Positions 7,399-14,847 of a stretch of DNA of 64,000 bases are shown here, piece after piece (position 1 is the stretch's first letter; each line of letters opens with the position of its first letter). Under the pieces are notes generated by a model. The model saw only the letters and a program-made list of their open reading frames with translations. It had not been told where the DNA came from and did not search any database. The translations under genes and the position numbers were made by a program. Source of the DNA: Acidimicrobiia bacterium (GTDB taxonomy: Bacteria; Acidobacteriota; Vicinamibacteria; Vicinamibacterales; SCN-69-37). The stretch is taken from positions 81,226 through 145,225 of the forward strand of contig VFZF01000010.1 of assembly GCA_016871335.1 (NCBI GenBank), written 5' to 3'.

Positions 7399-9246
7399 TT
7401 ATCGGGAAGGACGGAGGGTGATCGGCAGTTCCCGCGATCCACGCACCACGCGCGGCAGCGGCACATGCCACGACCCCACGATGGTGCGCGACAGCGCAGT
7501 CGCCGAAGTGGATTTGTCAGTGTCGAGCGCCGCCTGCACCGATCCCGGCAGCGCAGGCTGCGATTCGCCGGCGATCGCCGTCCCCGGCGTCGAGACGAGC
7601 AGCCGGACGTGCAGATGATGATTGGCCCGCGTCTCACGCAACCGCGCGACCAGCGCGCCGAGGCTTGCAGGGGCGGCCGGCTTCAACTCGGTCTGCTCAA
7701 GCGCCAGGAGCGAGGGGCCATCAGTGACGAGCAGACTGAGCGCGCCGCTCGCCTGTGCCGGCATCGTGATCGGCAGCGAGATCGTTTCGGTCGCGCCACG
7801 ATACCGGCGCAACTGCACGTGAAGGGTGTGCATCCCGCCGTAGGTCGGACGCACGGTGTCGAGCCACACCCGCTCGATGGTGGAGTAGTCGGCCTCTTCG
7901 GCAACGCGCAACGTCACTTCCATCGAGTCCGGCAGCATCGGGCGGAACGTGTTGGTCGCGAGCGCGCCGATGGTGTTCAACGCGGTGGTGGCTGCCTGCG
8001 TCAATGCCATGTCGCCGGTGAACACATCGTCGATCGCCATCCGGCCGATGGTCGGGTAGGAAATGTGCCCGGTGGTGGTGATCGTCGTGGGGCCGGACGG
8101 GCGCTCGAACGACGACAACGAGTTGAGGATGGACACGAACGCGAACAGGGGCGTCAGACTTTCGTCGTGCAGCACCTGGAAATTGAAGGTACGGGAGGAG
8201 GCGCCTGCCGAGTGAAGGCTCACGCGGACCGCCAGTTCCGCCGGGCCGCGACCCAGCACGCCGCCGACGCCGACCGATCGGTCCTGCGTCATCCGCCCGA
8301 TGACCGGACCCATCTCGCCGATCTTCATCGACGAGTCGAGGCTCGGCAGGACGGTCAGCACCCGCGCCTGCGTCATCGGCATCGTCGTCGGTCCCTGGCT
8401 GAGGAAGGCGTGACCGAAAGCGTAGACCTGACTGCCGTCGATGTGTGTGACCGTGCCGGAGGCACCCATCTCAAGGTCGCCGCGCACAAAGGTCATCCCA
8501 ACGGGATCGCCGGGTTGCAGCGCGCGTCGTGCCGGCGGCTGCGCCGAGTCCGCACCTGCCGCCAGCAGCAGGGAGGTCGGCGCAAGCGCCGTTCTCAGAT
8601 CGTGCTCGACCGATGAGGTGAGGCCACGCGCCATGACGGCCGCCCCGATCGGGCGGAGCCGGGGCGCCCAGCCGGCGAGTGTGGGCGACCCCACGATGTC
8701 GGCCGGCGCGAGCGGCGACCGCACCGGCGTGGCGGCACGGGCGACGACGCGGCCGAGGGCGGCATAAATTTGTGGCGGGGTGGCCGGCCACTCGAGCGCG
8801 AACTCGCTGCCCGACGGGCGGGCCGGTGTCCCGCGCATCGCCTCCACCATCTCGGCGATGGGGGTGATGCCGGCGATCGGTTCGCGTGAAAACGATCCCA
8901 GCGAATAGGACACGGCACCGACGAGTTTGCCGTCGATCATGACCGGACTGCCGCTCATGCCGGCGATCACGCCGGTCTGTGCCAGCGGGCCACCTTCAAG
9001 TTTTGCGACGATCAGGTCACGACCTGGCGCGATCACATTGCGGAGCACCCCGATGATGTGGGCGCGGAAGTCCTCCAGCGTATCCCCCGCGAAGACGGTG
9101 CGGCCGATGCCGACCATTCCCGGCCGGACATCGGCGACCGGCATGAAGGGCACTGCTTGCGCGGCAGGAGCAGGTGTGAGGGCCGTCATGAGACCGCCGA
9201 CCAAGACCGCCAGCGCGCCGGGAATCCGCCATCGACTGTGTGGCAC
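7399..9246 (-). CDS. Secreted SpoIVB peptidase S55-domain protein
   Basis: The protein has 615 residues with a signal peptide in the first ~31 (ALAVLVGGLMTALTPAPAAQA). Residues ~33-200 match the SpoIVB (S55) fold: GIGRTVFAGDTLEDF, then GVIAGMSGSPV, which contains the family's nucleophilic serine, and later YAFGHAFL. In Bacillus SpoIVB activates sigma-K processing. This organism shows no sporulation genes here, so the role must differ. The C-terminal ~350 residues are unassigned and rich in beta-type sequence. The GTG start at 9246 is preceded by TATAAC at a 6-nt spacing. It heads the operon with the propeller protein. Confidence 0.85.
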   Translation of the reverse strand: MPHSRWRIPGALAVLVGGLMTALTPAPAAQAVPFMPVADVRPGMVGIGRTVFAGDTLEDFRAHIIGVLRNVIAPGRDLIVAKLEGGPLAQTGVIAGMSGSPVMIDGKLVGAVSYSLGSFSREPIAGITPIAEMVEAMRGTPARPSGSEFALEWPATPPQIYAALGRVVARAATPVRSPLAPADIVGSPTLAGWAPRLRPIGAAVMARGLTSSVEHDLRTALAPTSLLLAAGADSAQPPARRALQPGDPVGMTFVRGDLEMGASGTVTHIDGSQVYAFGHAFLSQGPTTMPMTQARVLTVLPSLDSSMKIGEMGPVIGRMTQDRSVGVGGVLGRGPAELAVRVSLHSAGASSRTFNFQVLHDESLTPLFAFVSILNSLSSFERPSGPTTITTTGHISYPTIGRMAIDDVFTGDMALTQAATTALNTIGALATNTFRPMLPDSMEVTLRVAEEADYSTIERVWLDTVRPTYGGMHTLHVQLRRYRGATETISLPITMPAQASGALSLLVTDGPSLLALEQTELKPAAPASLGALVARLRETRANHHLHVRLLVSTPGTAIAGESQPALPGSVQAALDTDKSTSATALSRTIVGSWHVPLPRVVRGSRELPITLRPSR

Positions 9247-9252
9247 ACGCTG

Positions 9253-9258
9253 GTTATA
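9253..9258 (-). promoter_or_regulatory. Candidate leaderless -10 box of the S55-domain gene
   Basis: Minus-strand TATAAC (one mismatch to TANNNT) lies 6 nt before the GTG start at 9246. It is part of the palindrome GTTATAAC. It sits beside the divergent trp promoter. Confidence 0.35.
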
Positions 9259-9269
9259 ACACGCGCAGG

Positions 9270-9299
9270 TTGACCCATTCGCGGGCCGTCTGGTACGCT
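9270..9299 (+). promoter_or_regulatory. Candidate sigma-70-type promoter of the trp/aro supra-operon
   Basis: TTGACC at 9270-9275 and TACGCT at 9294-9299 are separated by 18 bp and resemble -35 and -10 boxes. Transcription would begin near 9306, about 10 nt before the leader peptide ATG at 9316. The location directly upstream of the attenuator supports the call; strength and exact start are inferred. Confidence 0.5.
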
Positions 9300-9315
9300 C
9301 CCAGCCGGTCTTGTG

Positions 9316-9432
9316 ATGCGGTCAGCCCTGCTCCCCTCCCGGTTTGTCGTCTTGGCGCCTGTGGCGTCGTTCGCCCCGGCGTATTGGTGGTGGTATGCCC
9401 AGTCCACTGGAGAGGGCGACGCGCGCGGGTAA
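9316..9432 (+). CDS. trpL: trp operon leader peptide (attenuation sensor)
   Basis: This is a 38-codon open frame from ATG 9316 to TAA 9430-9432. Codons 23-27 read Tyr-Trp-Trp-Trp-Tyr (9382-9396): three consecutive UGG codons in a very short peptide, the hallmark of a tryptophan attenuator. An in-frame GTG at 9313 is an alternative start. The peptide is followed at once by the antiterminator and terminator halves, then by aroDE and the trp genes. When charged tRNA-Trp is scarce, the ribosome should stall on the UGG run and leave bases from about 9405 free. The flanking Tyr codons could add tyrosine sensing. Confidence 0.88.
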   Translation: MRSALLPSRFVVLAPVASFAPAYWWWYAQSTGEGDARG

Positions 9433-9467
9433 GACCACCACGACGCGAATTTCGGGCCTCTTCAGTG
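9405..9467 (+). promoter_or_regulatory. Antiterminator pairing of the trp attenuator
   Basis: CACTGGAGAGG (9405-9415) can pair with CCTCTTCAGTG (9457-9467) over 11 positions, with one G-U. This pairing uses the 5' half of the terminator stem and so excludes the terminator. Segment 9405-9415 begins 12 nt after the last Trp codon, just beyond a ribosome stalled there. A competing upstream pairing is TCGCCC (9371-9376) with GGGCGA (9414-9419). The logic matches the enteric trp attenuator, but the pairings were found by eye only. Confidence 0.75.
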
Positions 9468-9495
9468 ATGCACTGAAGAGGCCTTTTTTGTTTTT
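9455..9495 (+). terminator. Intrinsic terminator of the trp attenuator
   Basis: A perfect 13-bp stem is visible: GGCCTCTTCAGTG (9455-9467), loop ATG, CACTGAAGAGGCC (9471-9483). It is followed by T6 at 9484-9489 and, after one G, T5 at 9491-9495. It lies between the leader peptide stop and the aroDE start at 9511, so termination here blocks the whole operon. It is the clearest intrinsic terminator seen in the window. Confidence 0.92.
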
Positions 9496-9510
9496 GGATG
9501 AGAGGACGCT

Positions 9511-10995
9511 GTGACGCCCCTGGGCCCAACGCGAATTGTCGAGACCGTGACTGCCGCCACCATGGCGGAGCTGTGCGCGGCACGTGACGCCGCCATGGAG
9601 GCCGGCGCGGGGGCCGACATCATCGAATTGCGGATTGATGGTGTCGCCGACATTGATGTGGCGGCCGCGGTGCGTGGACGGATCCGGCCCGTGCCGGTGA
9701 TTGTGACGTGCCGGCCTGAGTGGGAAGGTGGACGGTATACCGGCGACGAGCAGGCCCGACGCCTGCTGCTCGCGCAGGCCGTCGAGGCAGGGGCCGAGTT
9801 TGTCGACGTCGAGCGTCGTGCCGGCTGGATACCGGGCGTGGATCACCGCACGACGCGGTTGATTCTCTCCGACCACGACTTCGTCACTGTGCCTGGCGAC
9901 CTCGCTGCCCGAGTGCGCGAGATGCGCAGCCGCGGCGCTGATGTGGTGAAGGTGGCGGCGACGGCCGCTGATGTCTCCGATGTACTGACCCTGAAGGCCG
10001 CCGTTGCCGACGCTGGTCATGACGGTGATCTGGTTTGTATCGCCATGGGGGAAGCCGGGCAGTTGACGCGACTGGTGCCCGCGCGCTTCGGCTCGTGCTG
10101 GACGTACGGCGGGGATGCTGCACACGGGCAGGTCGCCGTCCGGCATTTGCGCGGTCGCTATCGGGTACACACGTTGACCGCGCAGACCCGTCTGTTCGGC
10201 GTGGCGGGCGCGCCCATCGCCCACTCCGCATCGCCCGCCATGCACAACGCGGCGTATGTCGTGGCCGGCGTCGATGCTGTGTATGTGCCGGTGCTGGCCT
10301 CGACGGTGGACGAGGCGGTCGCGGTGGCCGAGGCGCTCGGGTTTGAAGGTCTCAGCATCACGGCTCCGCTCAAATCGGCCTGGCACACACGGTCCGATGT
10401 CACATGCGATGACGAGGCGGCGCGACGGCTTGGCGTGGTGAACACGGTGCAGCGGGAGGCTGGACGCTGGGTGGCGAGGAATCTCGATAGTGCCGGCTTC
10501 CTTGACGCCCTCGACATGCGCGGAATCGCGCTGGCTGGTGCCTCGGTGCTGGTGCTGGGCGCGGGCGGGGCTGGGCGTGCCTCCGCGTGGGCTGCTTTGC
10601 AGCGCGGGGCCAACGTGGCGATTTGTGCCCGTCGGCAGGATGCGGCCGTGTCGGCCGCCGCCGCGCTCGGTGTGCGGGCGGTTGCGTGGCCGCCGTCAGG
10701 CTCGTGGGATGTGGTGGTGAACGCGACACCGGTCGGCACGTGGCCCGCGGTGGATGCACAGCCGTGCGGGTGGGAGGGCCTTGAGGCGACGGTCGCGTAT
10801 GACCTGGTCTACAACCCCGAGGAGACGGCGTGGTTGCGACAGGCGCAGTCGACCGGGGCACAAGCCGTCGAGGGATTGGACATGCTGGTCGGGCAGGCGG
10901 CCCGGCAGTTCGAGTGGTGGATGGGAACACCGGCTGACACGCGCGTGATGCGCGAGGCCGTGCGGGTGTTTGTTGGGGAGATGACGGGCCCATGA
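9511..10995 (+). CDS. aroDE: Bifunctional type I 3-dehydroquinate dehydratase / shikimate dehydrogenase
   Basis: This 494-residue fusion catalyses two consecutive cytoplasmic shikimate pathway steps. Residues ~1-225 are type I DHQ dehydratase: IIELRIDG, the catalytic His region ILSDHDF and the Schiff-base lysine in ADVVKVAATA. Residues ~230-494 are NADP shikimate dehydrogenase: APIAHSASPAMHN, the catalytic Lys in TAPLKSAW, the Asp in NLDSAGF and the Rossmann motif VLVLGAGGAGRA. The start is GTG 9511 with AGAGGA upstream. It is the first structural gene after the trp attenuator and overlaps trpE by 4 bp. The same domain order is known in plants and some bacteria. Confidence 0.95.
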   Translation: MTPLGPTRIVETVTAATMAELCAARDAAMEAGAGADIIELRIDGVADIDVAAAVRGRIRPVPVIVTCRPEWEGGRYTGDEQARRLLLAQAVEAGAEFVDVERRAGWIPGVDHRTTRLILSDHDFVTVPGDLAARVREMRSRGADVVKVAATAADVSDVLTLKAAVADAGHDGDLVCIAMGEAGQLTRLVPARFGSCWTYGGDAAHGQVAVRHLRGRYRVHTLTAQTRLFGVAGAPIAHSASPAMHNAAYVVAGVDAVYVPVLASTVDEAVAVAEALGFEGLSITAPLKSAWHTRSDVTCDDEAARRLGVVNTVQREAGRWVARNLDSAGFLDALDMRGIALAGASVLVLGAGGAGRASAWAALQRGANVAICARRQDAAVSAAAALGVRAVAWPPSGSWDVVVNATPVGTWPAVDAQPCGWEGLEATVAYDLVYNPEETAWLRQAQSTGAQAVEGLDMLVGQAARQFEWWMGTPADTRVMREAVRVFVGEMTGP

Positions 10996-12470
10996 GACAG
11001 ACGACATTTGACGAGTTTGTGGAACTGGCACGACGAGGCACCTTCGTGCCGGTGTGGCGGGAGATCATGGCGGACCTGCTCACGCCGGTCTCCGCCTTCC
11101 TGAAGATTGCCGAACATTCCGACTATGCCTTCCTGCTTGAGAGTGTGGAAGGCGGCGAACACGTCGGTCGCTATTCGTTCCTCGGCAAGGATCCGTTCCT
11201 GATCATCCGTGGCCGTGCGCTCGAGACCCAGATCGAACAAGCGGGGACGACGACGACCCGTACCGAGCCGTTTGTGGACATCCTGCGGTCACTCATGGCG
11301 GAGTTTTCGTCGCCCTTTGTGGCGGACCTTCCGCGTTTCACGGGTGGGGCGGTGGGGTACTGCGACTATGACACGGCGGAGTGGTGTGAGCCCTCGGTCG
11401 CGCGCCCGGAGGCCGTTGATGACGCACCGGATCGCGCGCGGGCCGGGTTCATGGTGTTCGATACGGTGCTCGCCTTCGACCATGTGAAACACCGCATCCT
11501 GGCGATTTCAAATGCGCGTGTTCGGCCTGGAGAAGACCTGCGGTCACTGTATGACTTCGCCGTCGCGAAGATTGAATTCCTCGAGCGCGAGCTGGACCGG
11601 AATCTCTCGCGCACCGAGCGACGGTCAGGCGCGGCGCTGACGATCCGGTCGAATCAGACACAGGAGGTGTTTGAGGCGTCGGTGCGGAAGATTCAGGAAC
11701 ACATTGCGGCCGGCGATGTGTATCAGACCGTGTTGTCGCAGCGGTGTGATACCGAGACCGGCGCGTCGCCGTTTGACGTCTACCGTGCGCTGCGCCACAT
11801 CAATCCGTCGCCGTACATGTTCTTCATTCGCCACGGCGGCAAGGCGATCATCGGTGCGTCGCCGGAGATGCTGGTCCGCGTGGAAGGATCGCGCGTCGAA
11901 ACACATCCGATCGCCGGCACTCGTCGTCGCGGCGCGAGCCCCGAGGATGATCAGCAGCTTGCCGATGAACTGCGTCGCAGTGAGAAGGAGCGAGCCGAAC
12001 ACGTGATGCTCGTGGATCTGGGGCGCAACGACCTGGGCCGGGTGTGCGCTGTGGGCAGTGTGCGCGTGCCGCAGTACATGGCCCTGGAGAAGTTTTCGCA
12101 TGTGATGCACCTGGTGTCACGCGTGGAGGGGCAGCTGGCCAACGACTGCGACCGACTGGATGCTCTGGCGGCCACGTTCCCGGCAGGCACGGTGACCGGC
12201 GCGCCGAAGATTCGCGCGATGCAACTGCTCAATGAACTCGAGCCGACCCGGCGCGGGTTGTACGGCGGTGCGGTCGGCTACCTGGATTTCGCCGGCAACC
12301 TCGACTTCTGCATTGCGATCCGGACGATCACGATGGACGGCCGGGCGGCGCGTGTGCAGGCGGGGGCCGGCATCGTCGCCGACTCCCATCCGACGGCCGA
12401 GTACGAGGAAACCAAGGACAAGGCCGGCGCGCTGCTTCAGGCGTTGCAGATGGCGGAAGCCGGGATCTGA
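10992..12470 (+). CDS. trpE: Anthranilate synthase component I
   Basis: This 492-residue enzyme makes anthranilate from chorismate, using ammonia delivered by TrpG. The N-terminal FLLESVEGG contains the LLES tryptophan-feedback motif. The C-terminal chorismate-binding domain has HPIAGTRRRG, DLGRNDLGRVC and FPAGTVTGAPKIRAMQL. Retention of the feedback motif means the pathway is likely controlled both by product inhibition and by the upstream attenuator. Start ATG 10992 overlaps aroDE (ATGA), and trpG follows after 3 bp. The length is normal for the family. Confidence 0.97.
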   Translation: MRQTTFDEFVELARRGTFVPVWREIMADLLTPVSAFLKIAEHSDYAFLLESVEGGEHVGRYSFLGKDPFLIIRGRALETQIEQAGTTTTRTEPFVDILRSLMAEFSSPFVADLPRFTGGAVGYCDYDTAEWCEPSVARPEAVDDAPDRARAGFMVFDTVLAFDHVKHRILAISNARVRPGEDLRSLYDFAVAKIEFLERELDRNLSRTERRSGAALTIRSNQTQEVFEASVRKIQEHIAAGDVYQTVLSQRCDTETGASPFDVYRALRHINPSPYMFFIRHGGKAIIGASPEMLVRVEGSRVETHPIAGTRRRGASPEDDQQLADELRRSEKERAEHVMLVDLGRNDLGRVCAVGSVRVPQYMALEKFSHVMHLVSRVEGQLANDCDRLDALAATFPAGTVTGAPKIRAMQLLNELEPTRRGLYGGAVGYLDFAGNLDFCIAIRTITMDGRAARVQAGAGIVADSHPTAEYEETKDKAGALLQALQMAEAGI

Positions 12471-12473
12471 CCC

Positions 12474-13043
12474 ATGGTGCTCCTGCTCGATAACTACGAT
12501 TCGTTCACGTATAACCTCGCCCATCGCCTTGGTGAACTCGGCGCCGAGGTGCAGGTGGTCCGCAACGACGCGATTCCGGTGGAGGACATTGCGGATCGCA
12601 GACCCACGCACCTGATGATTTCGCCAGGGCCTGGCCGTCCTGAAACCGCCGGCATCTCGGTGGCGGCGCTGCAGCGATTCGCGGGTACGCTCCCGATCCT
12701 CGGCGTGTGTCTGGGCCATCAGGCCTTATCGGTCGCATTCGGAGGACACGTCGAGCGCGCCGACGCGCCGATGCACGGCAAGGTCTCGACGATCGCGCAC
12801 GACGGTCGGGGGATCTTCAAGGGCGTGGCGCAAGGCATTGAGGTGGGGCGGTATCACTCGTTGGTGATCCCGCGGACGAATGTCCCCACCGGGTTTGAAG
12901 TGTCCGCGTGGGTGAGTGACGACGACACGGTCATGGGGATTCGGCACACGCAGTGGCCGGTGCATGGGGTGCAGTTCCACCCGGAGTCGGTGTTGACGCC
13001 AGACGGGCACCAGATGCTGCGGAACTTCCTGGAGATGCGGTGA
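12474..13043 (+). CDS. trpG: Anthranilate synthase component II (glutamine amidotransferase)
   Basis: This 189-residue class I glutaminase releases ammonia from glutamine for TrpE. The catalytic Cys lies in ILGVCLGHQAL, and the His/Glu pair in GVQFHPESVLT. The N-terminus LLLDNYDSFTYNL is the family signature. It may also serve 4-amino-4-deoxychorismate synthase, as a shared TrpG/PabA does in some bacteria; no pabB is nearby. Its stop overlaps the trpD start (TGATG). Confidence 0.96.
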   Translation: MVLLLDNYDSFTYNLAHRLGELGAEVQVVRNDAIPVEDIADRRPTHLMISPGPGRPETAGISVAALQRFAGTLPILGVCLGHQALSVAFGGHVERADAPMHGKVSTIAHDGRGIFKGVAQGIEVGRYHSLVIPRTNVPTGFEVSAWVSDDDTVMGIRHTQWPVHGVQFHPESVLTPDGHQMLRNFLEMR

Positions 13044-14053
13044 TGTTTGCTGAGTGGCTTGAGAAACTGCGCCGGCACGAGGACCTGACCGAGGCAGAGG
13101 CGGCAAGTGCGATGGGCATCATCATGGACGGCCAGGCGCAACCCGCGCACATTGCGGGGCTGCTGATGGCGCTGGCCCTCAAGGGCGAACGTCCGCCGGA
13201 GATGGTGGGGTTTGCCACGGCGATGCGGGAGCGGGCGGTGGCGCTTCCAGCGCCGGTGGGCGATGTGTTCGACACCTGCGGGACGGGGGGCGACGGCGCG
13301 CACACGTTCAACGTGTCCACGGCCGCAGCGATTGTGCTCGCGTCCTGCGGCGTGCGTGTGGCGAAACACGGCAACCGGGCCGTGTCGAGCCGGTGCGGCA
13401 GTGCCGATGTGTTCGAGACGCTGGGCGTCGCGCTTGATGCGCCCCCGGCGCGGGTCGCGCAGACGCTGCTCGACGCGAACCTGGCCTTTTTCTTCGCGCC
13501 CGCGTGGCACCCGTCGATGAAACACGCGGGACCAACACGCCGGGAACTGGGGGTGCGCACGGCGTTTAATCTGCTGGGCCCACTGACCAATCCGGCTGGT
13601 GCGCGTCGACAACTCGTTGGGGTCTCGCGCCCGGAACACACGGAGTTGCTGGCCCGCACACTCGGTCTGCTCGGCACGCAGCGCGCCTGGGTGGTGCACG
13701 GGGCCGATGGCCTCGACGAATTGTCCACGACCGGGTTCACGAAGGTCTCCGAGTTTCAGCACGGCGCGGTGCGCACGTTTTATCTCCATCCGTCGGATGT
13801 GGGATTGTCGGTCGCGCCCAAGGAGGCCCTGGTCGGCGGCACCGCGGCCGAGAACGCCGCGCTCATCGAGCGATTGCTCGCGGGTGAACGCGGCGCGGCC
13901 CGCGACATCGTGTTGCTGAACGCCGGAGCGGGGCTCCTGATTGCCGGCGCGGCTGACTCCGTGCGCGATGGCATCGCGGCGGCCGCAGACGCAATCGACG
14001 GCGGCCGTGCAGCCGCCACCCTGGAAACGCTGCGGCAGGTCGCTCGGCCATGA
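13043..14053 (+). CDS. trpD: Anthranilate phosphoribosyltransferase
   Basis: This 336-residue enzyme transfers phosphoribose from PRPP to anthranilate. The start is ATG 13043, overlapping the trpG stop; an earlier in-frame start would lie inside trpG. The PRPP-binding loop DTCGTGGDGAHTFNVST and KHGNRAVSSRCGSADV are visible, as is FNLLGPLTNPA. Length and motifs are standard. It overlaps trpC by 4 bp, continuing the tightly coupled gene chain. Confidence 0.96.
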   Translation: MFAEWLEKLRRHEDLTEAEAASAMGIIMDGQAQPAHIAGLLMALALKGERPPEMVGFATAMRERAVALPAPVGDVFDTCGTGGDGAHTFNVSTAAAIVLASCGVRVAKHGNRAVSSRCGSADVFETLGVALDAPPARVAQTLLDANLAFFFAPAWHPSMKHAGPTRRELGVRTAFNLLGPLTNPAGARRQLVGVSRPEHTELLARTLGLLGTQRAWVVHGADGLDELSTTGFTKVSEFQHGAVRTFYLHPSDVGLSVAPKEALVGGTAAENAALIERLLAGERGAARDIVLLNAGAGLLIAGAADSVRDGIAAAADAIDGGRAAATLETLRQVARP

Positions 14054-14847
14054 GCGCATCGTCGAGTGATCTGCTGTCGGCAATCATGGCCTCGTCGGCG
14101 ACGACGGCGCGCGCCCGGGCGGCCCGGGAAGGCGCAGTTGTCGAGCGGGCGGCGGCGGCTCGGCAGCCACGCGGAGGGCTGTTTCGTGAGCGGCTGAACG
14201 GTGCGGGCGTGTCGGTCATCGCCGAATGCAAGCGGCGGTCGCCGTCGAAAGGCATCCTGCGCGTGGACTACGACCCTGCGGCGGTCGCTCGCGGCTATGC
14301 CACGGCCGGTGCCGCTGCGATTTCCGTGCTGACCGAGACGGGGTTTTTTGACGGGGCACTGCCGCATCTTGAACAGGTGCGCGCAGCGGTGGAAGTGCCG
14401 GTGCTGCGGAAGGACTTTCTCTCCGATGAATTTCAGCTCATCGAGGCGCGCGCGGCAGGTGCCGATGCGATTCTGCTGATCGTGGCCGGACTGGATGATG
14501 GGCAGTTGACACGGCTGTTGCGGCGGGCGCGGACGGAAGGCCTGGCCGCGCTGGTGGAGGTGCACGATCGCGAGGAACTCACGCGCGCACTCGATGCCGG
14601 AGCCGACATCGTCGGCGTCAACAGCCGGAATCTCAAGACGCTCGAAGTGAATCTCGGCCTGCATGAGGCGTTGGTGGGAGCGATTCCTGACGGTGTCGTT
14701 GCGGTGGCGGAGAGCGGCTTGCGCACAGCCGGTGATCTGAAGCGGTTGAGTGCGGCGGGGTATCACGCGTTTCTGATTGGCGAACATTTCATGGCGGCCG
14801 ACGAACCCGGCGCCGCGCTGGGTGCGTTGCTGGAGGGCTGCGCATGA
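14050..14847 (+). CDS. trpC: Indole-3-glycerol phosphate synthase
   Basis: This 265-residue TIM-barrel enzyme closes the indole ring. Signature segments are [13 protein letters not shown] near residue 60, PVLRKDFL near 117, and [12 protein letters not shown] with VAVAESGL toward the C-terminus; these hold the catalytic Lys and Glu residues. It overlaps both neighbours by 4 bp. Here trpC is separate while trpF is fused to trpB, the reverse of the enteric trpC-trpF fusion. Confidence 0.96.
   Translation: MSASSSDLLSAIMASSATTARARAAREGAVVERAAAARQPRGGLFRERLNGAGVSVIAECKRRSPSKGILRVDYDPAAVARGYATAGAAAISVLTETGFFDGALPHLEQVRAAVEVPVLRKDFLSDEFQLIEARAAGADAILLIVAGLDDGQLTRLLRRARTEGLAALVEVHDREELTRALDAGADIVGVNSRNLKTLEVNLGLHEALVGAIPDGVVAVAESGLRTAGDLKRLSAAGYHAFLIGEHFMAADEPGAALGALLEGCA

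Noticed and set aside
9316..9500. T-box or TRAP control of the trp operon
   Set aside because: No T-box specifier/antiterminator bulge and no spaced GAG/UAG triplets were seen; the UGG-run leader peptide explains the structure.
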